Shown here: in pieces, positions 43,299 through 55,123 of the stretch | Position numbering within the stretch: position 1 is the stretch's first letter | How the letters are laid out: every line of letters starts with the position of its first letter | Source of the DNA: Adiantum capillus-veneris | Taxonomy: Eukaryota > Streptophyta > Polypodiopsida > Polypodiales > Pteridaceae | DNA: 64,000 nucleotides | NCBI GenBank assembly: GCA_014529385.2 | Contig: CM043957.1 | Span: 69,641,503-69,705,502, forward strand | Reading direction: 5' to 3' | Program-made: the position numbers and the translations under genes | Notes under the pieces: generated by a model | Seen by the model: only the letters and a program-made list of their open reading frames with translations | Database searches by the model: none | Told to the model about the DNA's origin: nothing

Positions 43299-44214
43299 TG
43301 TTAGAAGCAAGCTAACACTGATACCATTTTTCAGAGTTCTCATTGTCAAACATTTATTATTTTGATAAATTGGAAATATTGTAACTCTTATTTTCTCGGA
43401 TAAACGTAATTAATGAGTCGGGGCTACAAGCTTCCAGATTGTATCAACCTGTCTCATTACCCATCTTTGGTAGAATTCCCAGATTATTAGTTTTGACCAC
43501 CAAAAACCTTGGCTAAGATATAAAAGCCAAATTTTGTAAGTTATTATTAAGTTTTTGGATAATGAAATACACAGCGTGAGCTAATGGGGCTCACTCCTCT
43601 CCTTCTCCCGCTTCCTACTCCCACCCCGGTTGTCATATTGAAGTCGTGTTTGTTGCATTGCAACCGTAGGTAAGAGATCTACCCATTGACACAAAGGCAT
43701 CACCGTATTTCGTAGCTTTTGGCGTCACCAACCCGCGGCCTAATTTCATCATAACTAGAAATTTACACTTTCAAATAAAAAACTAAGCATAGGCGGGGCA
43801 TCATTGCTAAGCATTTAGATGCATTCTGGGTCGAAAACGACTAGGTAAAAAATCCACTGCTGTTAATGATCGCGACTTTGGAACTTGATCTAAAGTGGGG
43901 TTTGAGACCATAAGCATGTGTGCTTAGGTCTTATAAACATGTCCTAGAAGTTTCGTTATGTTTGGATGTCATTTGATGTTGTAACGGATGTGATTTGTTT
44001 GCCAATGAGCGATTGGCTTTTGGTGATTTCAATCACTTGAGTGTAGCTTGAGTTAGATGCAAGTTGTTGGTTGTTTTTTGAGAGATTGACACCCTCTTGT
44101 AGCCTCTATGCACTAGTCGAGTCAGCTTCGTCCCATGGAGGATTGACAATTTAATCGTGGTTCTCGCTAATACTGCAATAAGATAGGATGGTGAGGTTAG
44201 ACATGCGTCCCACA
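43299..44214 (+). repeat. 5' LTR of element C
   Basis: 916 bp. TATA motif ATATAAAAGCC at about 43518-43528 and a polyadenylation-like AATGAAATAC near 43560. Contains a half-palindrome GTTAATGATCGCGA at 43862 related to the repeated leader motif. Matches 61935-62850 along its full length. Confidence 0.95.
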
Positions 44215-44216
44215 TT

Positions 44217-44237
44217 TGGTGCCACTGCCGGGGATCG
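44217..44237 (+). promoter_or_regulatory. Primer-binding site of element C
   Basis: TGGTGCCACTGCCGGGGATC, two bases after the LTR. It resembles the TGGCGCCGTTGCCGGGG site (tRNA-Asp type) typical of Athila-lineage elements. Confidence 0.8.
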
Positions 44238-46151
44238 AAGTGACCTAAACTAAGGAAAAACACGAGCGTCTTGTGAAGTTATCCTTTAACTTTCTCTAGG
44301 ATCGCCTAAAGTTCAAAACTTTCTTTTAGAAACCGCATAGCTTAAGATTGTCGTCTTTTGCTGTGTAGAGGTAGCTTGGAAGTAATCGTACTTGCTGAGT
44401 GCCTTTAGGATTGTAGGATTGTAGAAATAGATTAGGATTTTGAGGATGATTGGTAGACGAGACAAGTCTTAAGATCAATGCTCAGAATACCATAAAAGAC
44501 GAGAAAACGAGTGTTTGTGGACACTTTCCACAACCCCATTGCATGAGAATCTAGGAGTAGGATAAGTAGGATCCGAGGTGGAATTCAGAACATTGCTCTC
44601 TCTAAAAGAATCATTGTGAGCTGTTATTGGAAGTTGCAGAATTTCAGGTCTACAGCTAAAAATAGCACGAAAAGACTCGAAACCACTCAACCCGACTGGA
44701 GAGTAAGCTTAAAAGTTGTCCCGAACCAGTTGGTAAGCTCAAGGACACTTCGAGGTAAAAATTTCAAGAGTTGGCCAAAACTCAAATTATTTACTTTTTC
44801 TTGACATTTTAGGCCAAATTAAGTTTTGACTTGATTCATAGGCTTAAAATAGCTCATATAAAGACTGTCTTTGAGAAAATTGCAAAAAAGTATTCATTTC
44901 AAGCATGAAGTTAATAATCGCAATTATTAACTTTTAGCTCAGATTTGACCAAGGTTCATATCATTGACTCATTGCATGTGTACAAACAACTTTTGTAAAG
45001 GCACAACAGATTTGGATAACCAAACTGTCAAAAAACTCGGTAAAAACTAAAGTTTGTATTGACTTTCTGAATCTTGAGTGTAAATTTGAAAAAAAATTGT
45101 CTAAACTTGTTGAAATTTGATTCATAGACTTATATTGACGTGATAAACATGTGTACATCCTTAGTTGATCAAAAATATGCAAAAAGTTGTCATTTGTAAA
45201 TAATCACGATTATTTATATCTATCCCATTTTTTAACTTTTTTGACCAAGTCAGCATACCACTAGTTTTGCCATGTTGTAATAAGCGCACAAACTAAATTT
45301 GGTAAGATTTGGATCACAAGATTGAAAATTGTGACCAAATTTGCAAAGTTAATCCGCGGACAAAAAATTGATGACCATTTGACCAAAAATTGTCCAAACT
45401 TGATGAAACTTGGCTAGGGACCTTAACTTGAGGTGCTTAATAGATCTGTGTCAAAGTTGGGATAAAAATTTGCAAAAAATTAGCTGGAGTAAAAAATCGT
45501 GATTATTTACATCTGCTTCAAAATTTGAAAATTTTACAAATTTGAGTATACCACAAGGTCAAGCATATCAAGTAGACCCCACAAATCAATTTTGGTGGAA
45601 TTTGGATCACAAAAGTGAGACTTAAGCCAGATTCTTGAAATCAGAGTCTGCGGACATAAACAGTTGATAAACTTCATCATATTTTGTCCAAACTTATTGA
45701 AACTTGTCCAGGAACTTTAACAGATTGTATACTTGCCAAACCAAGCCAAAAAGTGCAAAAAACTAGCAAAAATAAATAATCATAATTATTTACTACTGCT
45801 ACCCAAGGACATTAGTTTTGACTTTTGAACTTGTAAAATGTTAGACCAGCATAATACAAATCCATCGGGCAATTTTGGGTTCAATCGGATTCAAATTGGT
45901 ACATGTTCACTCAGTTTCTAGGTTGCAGATTAATCCTTTGAGTTTTTGCTAAAGTCAAATATGAAAGTCAATTGCTGACTCCCATAGCTCGATTTGAAGT
46001 GATACACATAGACCAATCATGACAATTAGCAAAAACTCTACTGTCTTTATAGAAGAATAGCTAACTTGATAAAATTTGTACAGGAATCAGGTTGCAGACG
46101 AGGAGTCAGCAATTCAATAGAGGTTGCAATCAAGTCAAGTGGAAATTGACG
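44238..46151 (+). other. Leader of element C with periodic palindromes
   Basis: About 1.9 kb without coding potential. Palindromic motifs with arms GTAAATAATC and GATTATTTAC (or close variants) around a 2-base centre start at 44910, 45196, 45489 and about 45773, a spacing of 284-293 bp. Each is preceded by a TGCAAAAA-type A-rich block. The leader looks like degenerate tandem units of about 287 bp. The same motif recurs at 57596-58191. Confidence 0.8.
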
Positions 46152-48830
46152 ATGGTCAATCCAAAGGTAAGTACTCTAACCAGGGCTTCATAAGTCTATA
46201 TGAACCTTAGATATGGTCGTGTACTAGGAAATTAGGGCATACTTGGAGAAACCTTCAATAGAGTATCCACCGAAGAAAGTGTGAATCAAGGCAGTTCCTT
46301 GCACACAATTCCTGAAAAAGTCTCAGACACTTTTTCTAATTCATCATCCGAAATGTCTTCCTACTCGACTCACTCGGAAACCGGAACGACAATGCGCTAT
46401 AAGCATATACTCTCTTTTTATAAGACTAACCGCCATGGAGCCCAAGTTTACTTGGACCCTAACGAGGAGTATGCTATTTGCATTGATGACCATGGCATTG
46501 AGTTTGAAGAAGAGATTAGGGCAAACAAACAAGGAAAAATGTATATGGACAGAAATATAACTCAGTATGTACAAGTCGAAAACCCTGACGTGATAGACAA
46601 ATGGGGGTTAGAAGTAAATACCATAATATCAGATATGTCAGCAAAAGAAGGACCACCAACTTTAGAATTTGAGGGATACGGTCAAAGTAGATTTGAAGCC
46701 TCTGAAACGGCTTAGTACGGATAATCCTAGGATCGGAGTCTATTGTTGGGAGGATAGAAACGTGAAAGATCTTTTGTGGACGTCGCATGCCAAATCAGAA
46801 CAACTAACGGCCATGAAGATCATTATATCTTCAAGATTAAAGATAAGGGATCAACAGACTTACCAACCTACCTGTTGTGGGATTGTTATAACAACAACTT
46901 TGTTATGATGACTCCTAAGGAGGTAGAACAAACCAAATACCAAGGGTATTCCATCAGGGATTGGATTTTGAAACAAGGACCAGAAACAATTCCAAGAGAT
47001 GAACACCGTGAGAGACCATCTGAGAGTAATGTTAAGAAACCAAAAACCACCTCATCACGTGGAAAACCGGGTGACACTAAGGCCAATCCAGGGCTACATG
47101 AGTCACTATTTCCAACAGACTGGTTTCTCGGAACATGACCAACTGCTAGGAGACCAGGAGTTGAACCAAACAGACGTGTCAGATCAGCTGATTTTCAGAA
47201 ATGGGTCAAAAATTATAGTGGATTAGGGGATCCATACGACCACTTAGCAAGCTTTAAGCAAGTGCTAAAAGCAGAACGTATATTCGATTTCCATACTCAA
47301 TTCGAGGGGTTTGGAATGACATTAGAAGGAAAAGTATTGACATGGCTCCAAAACATTCCACCAAGGTCAATCATGCACTTGAACACATTAGCTCAAGGAT
47401 TTGTAGCTGCTTGTTCCAAAACGGGGATCAAACATAATATGGTAGCTCAAATCTACAGCTTTAAAGAGAAACATGGTGAGTCTATTAGGGATTGTGCAAC
47501 TCAAATGAAACAATACATTGCCAGATGCCCAAGGCTCAAGATACTTGCAGAAGAACGACTCATATCCTTGTTTCTAGAGGGACTGCTAAACAAATAACTT
47601 CATGCTATACTCTATAGTAAAAAGCATACAACCCTAGAAGAGTGTGTGTCAGATGCTATTGACTTAGGAGACAATTGTGATATTTTTAACGAAGAAGATG
47701 TCCCTAAGGATAACCAAAGTGAGAAAACAACATCCACTAAACTAGCACAAGTGAGAACGGCTGCTGGAGCACCACTTTCAGCCATAGAAGATATGCTCAA
47801 AAGGATGAACGACATGATGAACAACATGCAAAAAGCACCTATGAGGGAACTAGGACAAGGGATACCTCAACAGGGACAACCAATTAGGCCACAAAAATGG
47901 TGTGCAATTGAGGATAAATGCACCAACCATGAGACCCATGAGTGCTACTTCCGACCAAAGTATGATAGGAATGTTCAGTACGTGCCTATGAGGCCACAAG
48001 GACAACCCATGTACAGATATCAACCTAATATGACCCAAGCTCAAAGACCACCAATGGATATGGAAAGACCTCAACCTGTGTTAGTTCAACAACCTCCATA
48101 CCCAGGACATAATTCAGTGCTTGTAAAGTACATGCACTCCAAAAGAGTCATAAATGAACAAGCATTAGTGCCTGTTACACCCTATGCGGAGCCTAGTCCA
48201 TCTACAGTAATGGTAAAGGGAGATTGGTATAATTCACCACCAATGGAAGAAACCGTGTCTTATGCTCCACTAGAGCTCGCACCAATGAATTATGTAGCTA
48301 ATCAAGGTGTCAAACCTTCCATGGTAAGACCCATGATTAAACCAAGAACGGGAAACTGTCACAACTGTGGTGCAGATGATCATTGGAAAAATGAATGTTT
48401 AGAGCCTGACAAAAACCTCAAGCCAGTTGAAGCCTATTGCATACAATGTTGCAAAAAGGGAAGACACTTTACAGAAGATTGTCCTAAAAACCCTTTAAAC
48501 AAGTGTAAAACAGTAGTAAATGTAGTCCAAGTGAAACCTAGTAGCTCATCAGAGAGTGAACCGATTGTTCCAATCAAGGTAATCACTAGAGCCAGGCCAA
48601 GAAAAAGAAACACAACTCCTTTGATGATTTGGAAAATACGAAAGTCTCCTCTCAAAAGATCAAAAGAAGCAGAAGCAAAAAGATATGAGATGAGAAAACA
48701 AAAACAATGGATTGAAATCGAGGAGAAAGCAAAAAATCTTTCCCAAGAAAAGGTGAAAGAAACTGGAAGTGAAATCAAAGAAACAACCGTGAAATCTGGA
48801 AGATCCATTCTGGTTGATAAAATTTTTTAG
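46152..48830 (+). pseudogene. Element C gag
   Basis: No ATG opens the first long frame (about 46236-46715). An ATG at 46152 (MVNPK) followed by a strong donor at 46167 and an acceptor ending at 46235 would join to it in frame. Shifts near 46715, 46780 and 47140 separate blocks. The capsid-like domain is at 47190-47597 (GLGDPYDHLASFKQVL, LTWLQNIPPRSI, IYSFKEKHGESIRDC). After a stop, 47646-48830 is open and carries a CCHC knuckle CHNCGADDHWKNEC and a second, slightly irregular one, CIQCCKKGRHFTEDC, then a Lys/Glu-rich tail ending at TAG. Role: virion-like particle protein and RNA binding. Confidence 0.85.
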
Positions 48831-48884
48831 CCTATTAATGCAGCCTCGGAAGCCTACCAAGCAGGACTTTCAGCATGCCAAAAC

Positions 48885-49610
48885 ATGAAAAACAAATGGA
48901 AAAACTATCCTTCTCCAGACATGGAAGAAGCTAAGCTGGAAGCTTATCAAAATTTGGTAAGAATCACGCAAGAAATGCTAGAAAAAGAAAAACCCAAGCT
49001 TGAAAGTATCGCAAAACCTGAGGAGCTTATGGTAAGAGACACTAAAGAAAAACCCGATGTGGTGGCAGAACCCCACCTTGAACAAAAGTACCAGAACTTA
49101 TAGTGCCGGAAAACAAAGATGCCTTAGATAAAATTCCATTCGTAGAGGACGACTGGCCAAGACACTTATGGAAAAACGTTAGAGAGATCAATGATGGAAA
49201 CCTAACTCTAAAGTCAGCTCCTATAGAGGAAGTTTGGTTGGATAATCTACCTTTTGATATGAATATGGATGTACAATCCTTGTATGGGGATTGCGGATCT
49301 GAAGATTCAGGAATGTCAAAAACCATTGACCTTGAAAGCATTACCCTCTTACTTGGGAGATAACGAAGATGAATCCATAATGTGTAAGACCACTCAAGTA
49401 AAAAGAGTTGAACAGACCCTAGAAGTAGACAACATTCATTCAATCATGTCTACACCAATCCAATGCACTCTTACCTTGGGAAAACTATTAAAACTCAGAC
49501 CATATTTATGGAATGATCTAAAGAAAACCCTAGAGAAGGTGGGGATAACGGGCCTAATCTCAAAAAAATTGGAAAACAAAATGGACAACAAAGAGATTTG
49601 ATCTGTTCCA
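48885..49610 (+). pseudogene. Element C gag-protease linker
   Basis: Broken, highly charged sequence (EEAKLEAYQNLVRITQEM, QEMLEKEKPKLESI) then overlapping short frames to 49601. No domain recognised; it is the position of the Gag tail and spacer. Confidence 0.5.
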
Positions 49611-50036
49611 ATGAACAAAGTCGGAGAATATTATGAAGGGAAAGAAGGAAACACCACCCTTCTAGTGAAATATAATGACATTGAAACCATGGCAATACTG
49701 GATAATGGAGCAGACATAGCCATAGCCACAAAGGTAGTATGGGAATCCTGGGGACAACTAGCCATTAGACAAACTCAAATGAAATTGCAATTGGCTGACG
49801 GACACATTGAGAGACCATTAGGGCTGCTTGAAAAAGTGATAGTCAATTCCTGTGGAATTGAATATCAACACACTTTTGCCATAGTAGACTTTGGGAAAAA
49901 ACTCAATTATGAAATCATATTGGGAAGACCTTTCATGCGACAGGTACAGCTTATCCAAGATTGGCGAAACAATTATCTGTGCTTGAAGCAAGTGGGATCT
50001 ATAACAAGGGTAAACCTAAAAGATCACACTTATTGA
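49611..50036 (+). pseudogene. Element C first protease
   Basis: Retropepsin-like domain: TLLVKYNDIETMAILDNGAD with active site D-N-G, then ADGHIERPLG and EIILGRPFM, W at the end. The frame itself is open to a stop at 50034. The usual D-T/S-G is altered, so activity is doubtful. It corresponds to the DGG protease of element B. Confidence 0.8.
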
Positions 50037-50754
50037 TGTTAGGAAATAAGACGTAGCTAAATAGATATTTGAGTAGATTACTTAATGGAGAGAGATAGAT
50101 TTCACACACAAGAGATTATAGAGTAGAGAGAGAGAGAGAGTACACACGATATACGTGGTTCACCCAATGTGGCCTACGTCCACGGGAAAGCAGCCACTCA
50201 ATGGCTTTAGCACTTCAAAAGAAGAAGTAGTTTACAAAGGGATTAAACCCTTAATAGAGCTCCCGCCTTGCTTCACTCTCACCACCTCACACTCACCTTG
50301 TTGCATCAACTTCACACTATGAAATGTGTGTAGAAATGGCCTCCTTTTATAGGCCAAAAGGGCTGCCCTCTCTTATGAGAGACAGCCATGTGTAGCCGCC
50401 CTTGTGCGAATAAGTCCAAATCGGACCCTCCAATCCGCCCATGTGTGGCCGCCCTTGAGAAGACAAGTCCGCTTTTGAATTCGGTCACCGGCCATTGAAT
50501 TCGGTCACCGGCCACCGGCCATTGACTTCCGACCACCGGCCAACCGACCGGTTGTTTTCCGACCACTTTCCGGCCGCCGTCCGGCCATAATATTCCGGCA
50601 AAAAGGAATATTCCGACAAAAAAAAAAGGTCTCGGGGGCCTCCACCCCTGAGGCCTCTAAAGTTTCCCCTGATTCTTGTCCGTGAAAATTTTGGTTTCCG
50701 GTGAGTGATTTTCCTTCACGCACGATGGCTTCTCCTCATAATGGGGGCCTTACA
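50037..50754 (-). mobile_element. Probable solo LTR, minus orientation
   Basis: 718 bp with short inverted ends (TGTTAGG on the left, CCTTACA on the right) inserted just after the protease. On the minus strand a TATA box, CCTATAAAAGGAGG, lies at about 50342-50356. The ACGTGGTTCACCCAATGTGG and CCTACGTCCACGGG words at 50154-50190 recur in plant LTRs. A CCGGCCA-rich minisatellite occupies 50480-50590. No clear target duplication (ATTGA left, AATGT right), so the exact ends are uncertain. Confidence 0.55.
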
Positions 50755-51877
50755 AATGTGCGCTTTTACCACAGAAAATTACAAGGGTAAATCAGGCTCC
50801 ATACTTAACAATAGAGATGTCTTGAAAACACCATACAAGATTTTGATTCGGTCTCTTCGGCTGAAACTAAGCTTCCTTCGTGGTTAAACAAAGACACTCC
50901 TATTTGGATGTGTGGAGCTTCAGAAAATGGGAGTTTAAAACAAGAAGAATGTATTCTAGAAAGGGACTGCACAAACAAAGCCTATGTACCTGACCCCTTT
51001 CCAGAGCATTTGTCTGAGCCATTGGAGTGGACTCAAATTTTAGCGACAATGGATGTACGTGTGAATATGTCTATGCCTACTCAATTTTGCAATGAGGATG
51101 GCTACAACATAATTCCCATCCAAATGATTTCAACCCTCAACATTGAAGATGAAGATGAGGAACCCAAGGACTTGATGAAAGCTCAACAAATCTTTTCAGA
51201 TCTCTACTACGATGCAACAAATGAGTTAGATGAACACTCAGGTACCTCAGAAGATTCGAGGTAAAAAAAAGAACATGTGAGAGCTAAGCTACTCTTGAAA
51301 GGAGGGGAGGAAAAGTTTTTTGACTTTCCCAACCAGAAATCAAGAAGTCAAAAATGGTATAGACGAAAAAGAGACACCAGAAACCCGAAAACACGATCTA
51401 TGCCATCAATTTCTAGTAGAACACAATTCCTGATGCAGATAGATGCAAATGATTGTGTCAAGGACAAAATCACTGCCAGATATCCTCCAAACAAAAATCC
51501 AAAAATGTCTAAAACATCGAGAAAATCAAGGAAGGATACTCAAGCAAACCAACAGGATAAGAAGTCAATCATGACAAGAGTTGAGTGGAAAAAGAAATTT
51601 CAAGAGTTGAAAAAAGATCTAAAGGAGATATATACGATCGAAATGGAAACCACGGAAGAGGATGGTAAGGATGTAATGAGTGTTCCATCCCATTATAAAA
51701 AGTATACTCTCCAAGATCGAGAAAATCATAGTCGAATAACCTGTTAGGGAACTACAAAAACAGGGTGAGTCCTATGAAGGCCCTGAAAACGCTAAAAAGA
51801 TAGACCTGGCTGAACCAAGAGAAGAGCCTAGACCTGTTTACATTGCAAACGACCTAATAGGGAAATAAGAAGAGCTC
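50755..51877 (+). pseudogene. Element C protease-RT linker
   Basis: Three open stretches: 50908-51264, acidic (TLNIEDEDEEPKDLMKAQQI), 51277-51747, strongly basic, and a short segment with ENAKKIDLAEP and PVYIAND before RT. The latter wording resembles the connector before RT in B. No catalytic motif. Confidence 0.5.
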
Positions 51878-53310
51878 TTGCTGAGCTTGCTAAAAGAATA
51901 CCGAGACATCTTCGCTTGGTCTTACAAGGATCTCAAGGGTGTTGATCCAGAAATCTATCAACATACCATACCCATGAGAGATGATGCAAAACCAAGTAGA
52001 GAGAGGCCATACACGTATAATGAAACATTTGCCAGGAAGATAAAAGAAGAGATTGAAAAACTAAAGGAAGCCGAATTCATTTACAAAATTGAACACACAG
52101 ATTGGGTGTCTCCAATTGTGGTAGTACCCAAGAAGAATGGAAAATTACGAGTGTGAATCTCCAAAAAGTGAATGCAGCTACCATTAGAGACAACTTTCCT
52201 CTTCCAATCATTGAGCATGTTTTAGAACGAGTTGCAGAAAAAGAAGCTTACAGCTTCTTAGATGGCTTTTCGGAATACAATCAACTTTTGGTTGACCCAA
52301 AAGATCAGCATAAAACTGCTTTTGCAAGAGGATGGGGTATTTTTGTCTATTGGGTTATGTCGTTTGGGTTAGCTAATGCTCCGGCCACATTTCAAAGGTT
52401 GATGAGACATGCTTTTAAAGAATATCTTAGGAAATTCTTAGAATTATATATGGATGATCTATGCGTACATTCATCAATCCAGGCTGATCATTTTGAACAC
52501 CCCAAAAAGGTACTTGAAAAATGTAGACTTTATAGGATTTGCTTAAATCCTGAAAAGTGCACATTCATGGGTAGACAAGGAAAAATTCTTGGACATATAG
52601 TGTCTAAAAATGGCATAGCTACTGATATCAAAAAACTTCATGTCATTGCTGATTTGCCTAAACCAACAACAGTCAACGGGGTACAAGCCTGCATGGGAGA
52701 TTGTGCATATAACAGACGGTTCATCTACATGTACGCTATAATTGAAAAACCCATGTATAGCTTGATTACACACTTTGAGTGGACCGAGGCATGTGAATAA
52801 TCTTTCATGAAGCTTAAGCAAGCTCTCACCTCAGCTCCAATGTTGAAAGCACCAGATTGGAATAAGATATTCCACGTACATGTAGATGCTTCCAATTTTG
52901 CTATCGGTTGTATACTAGCTCAACCAGGAGACGGAAAAATTGACTTTCCTATTTCTTATGCTAGTCGACAGTTGAACATGGCGGAAAAGAATTACACCAC
53001 CACCGAAAGAGAAGGATTAGGAATGATCTATGCCATTAAAAAGTATAGACATTACCTATTAGCCAACAAGTTTGTGTTCTTTGTGGACCACCAAGCTTTG
53101 TTATACTTGGTCAACAAGCCAAGCAGCACATGAAGAATAGTGAGATGGTTCATCATTCTTCTGGAGTTTGATTTCACTGTGGTTGTAAAACAGGGCACTA
53201 CACATCAACGAGTGGATCATTTGTCAAGGATTGTTTTAGGAGAATCACCTAAAGGGGTAGACGATGATCTACCAGATGCCTATTTGTTCTCCATGGAAAT
53301 GATACCTTAA
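51878..53310 (+). pseudogene. Element C reverse transcriptase-RNase H
   Basis: LLKEYRDIFAWSYKDLKG, IEHTDWVSPIVVVPKKNGK, then a small deletion and shift at about 52154 removing part of the VDLxKVN motif. The second frame has VNAATIRDNFPLPIIEHVL, MSFGLANAPATFQRLMR and an intact catalytic YMDDL at about 52449. RNase H: FHVHVDASNFAIGCILAQPG, PISYASRQLNMAEKNYTTT, FFVDHQALLYLVNKP, then VDHLSRI. Stops at 52798, 53131 and 53309. A single RNase H. Confidence 0.9.
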
Positions 53311-53322
53311 TGGTCGGAAAAC

Positions 53323-53658
53323 ATGGTGTTATTGATGACAATAGCTCAAGTGGATTCACAAATACCACTTCCTATTATAATCGAATTAATCGAGCAATCG
53401 GCTATGTATCAATTACTAGCTGGTAGGCTATACAAAAGAAATCGAGATGGAATATTGCTCTTATGCATTAATCTTGAAGAAAAAAAAGGGTACCTAAGTC
53501 ACGCACATGTTACCATAGTAGGACTTCACTTTGCAGAAGACCAAACTGTGCAACGAATCTTAAGACTTGGAGTATTTTGGCTGACTATAAGGAGTGATGT
53601 TCGATCTTTTGTAAAGGATTGTCCTCAATGTCAAAAAAAAAGCCCATACCTCATGTAA
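53323..53658 (+). pseudogene. Element C extra H2C2 module (first of two)
   Basis: LLAGRLYKRNRDGILLLC, then zinc ligands H-x6-H in HVTIVGLH (53507-53530) and C-x2-C in CPQC (53620-53631). It has the length and order of an integrase N-terminal zinc domain. Instead of a core it is followed by KPIPHVTLF, KWSNYLFTYLSS and TFPKDMSKRRQ (53640-53770), which then lead into a second complete H2C2 module. In B only one module exists between RNase H and the core. Confidence 0.75.
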
Positions 53659-53779
53659 CATTGTTTTAAATATCACCTGTTCCTAAGTGGAGTAACTATC
53701 TGTTTACTTACTTATCAAGCTGAACATTTCCTAAGGATATGAGTAAACGCCGTCAAAGAGCAATTTCGAAACTAAAGCA

Positions 53780-54713
53780 AGAGACTATGCTGTTATTGGG
53801 AACCAATTGTATCGGAGAGGTAAAGATCAATATTTGCGTCTTTGTGCAAATGAAGACGAGTATATTCCGATTATAGAACAAGCACATGCTGGATTAGCTG
53901 GAGGTCACTTTTCTAGTGAGACCACCGCAAGATCAATCTTGATGGTAGACATATGGTGGCCAACACTTTTTGCAGATGCCAAAGAATATGTTCGAAGTTG
54001 TGATGCTTGTCAACGAGCAAAAATTCCAGCACATGTAGATAGCATGCCCTTAAGACCAATGATGGGGGCTAGAGCTTTCGGAAAATGGGGTATAGATTTT
54101 GTTGGGCCAATACAGGCACCTGCTTATAGAACCCAAAGTGCAATATATCATTATAGCTACGAACTATTTGACCAAGTGGTCCGAGGCTAAAGCAACTCAA
54201 TATAATGATGCGAAAACCACCACTGCATTCTTATATGAGTATGTATTCATGAGATATGGACTGCCTATAGAAATTGTCAGTGATCGGGGAATTTATTTCC
54301 TCAATGAAGTAATTGAGTATTTGCTTAATGAGTTTATGGTCATCCATAACAAATCAGCTCCCTATCACCCACAAGCAAACGGACAAGCTGAGCATACGAA
54401 CAAAATTCTTAGCTCCGTGCTGACTAAAGTGGTTAGTTCAGGAAGGACAGACTGAGAAATGAATCTCCATGCTGCTTTATGGGCTTATCGAATTTCGTTC
54501 AAAACAACTTTAAATGCTACACCCTTTAACCTTGTTTATGGTCTTGATGCCATACTGCCAATAGAATTTCTATTGCCAACATTAAGGGTAGCAAGGAATC
54601 TTGAGTGGACGGGACATGAATTGTCAGAAAGACTTAAAGATTTGGAAAAGCTGGATGAGCAAAGGCTAACTGTTGTAGCTCACATCTATGCACAAAAGCG
54701 GAAACAAAAATAG
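53780..54713 (+). pseudogene. Element C integrase (second H2C2 plus core)
   Basis: ARDYAVIGNQLYRRGKDQYL, then H2C2 ligands in HAGLAGGH (53883-53906) and CDAC (53999-54010). Core catalytic residues lie in GIDFVGPI, VSDRGIYF and NGQAEHTN across two overlapping frames with a shift near 54120-54150 and a stop at 54453-54455. ALWAYRISFKTTLNATPFNL and LPIEFLLPTLR complete the core end, finishing with YAQKRKQK and a TAG at 54711. Confidence 0.9.
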
Positions 54714-54715
54714 TT

Positions 54716-55123
54716 TTTTGATTCCCACTTAATCACACAAATCTTTAAGAAAGGGGACTTAGTTTTAGTCTATTCCCTTAAGCAACACATTCCCAAGTTT
54801 AAGAAAACGGGAAACAGACCGTTTATCGTTGAAGATGTATCTCCAAGTGGAGCAGTAAAATTGTCCACCCTAGATGGTGAACCGATGGCTAATTGGATTA
54901 GTGGATGTCGTTTAAAGAAATTGCTAGAAAGAATGCATGCAACCACGCAAAGGAGGATTAAACGACAACAGGTTATTGATGAAGCCCAAGAGGAAGCTCG
55001 GCTTTGGATACTCAAACGGAAAGCTGCTCTCAGGAATCAACAGATACCGATTCCCATCAACACTCTGGAAATAGATGATCGACAATGGGAATTACCTAAA
55101 GATGCAGTTTCAACAGATGATGA
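54716..55123 (+). pseudogene. Element C integrase C-terminal domain
   Basis: Continues the same frame after a TAG: FFDSHLITQIFKKGDLVLVY, RPFIVEDVSPSGAVKLSTLD and NWISGCRLKKLLER, a GPY/F-like integrase tail. It is followed by a charged, probably helical spacer (QQVIDEAQEEARLWILKRKA) and IDDRQWELPKDAVSTDDDWL. Element B has matching DNWLDS wording before its second protease. Confidence 0.75.

Noticed and set aside
50312-50723. Minus-strand frames rich in Gly, Trp and Val
   Set aside because: They translate the CCGGCCA-rich minisatellite of the solo LTR.
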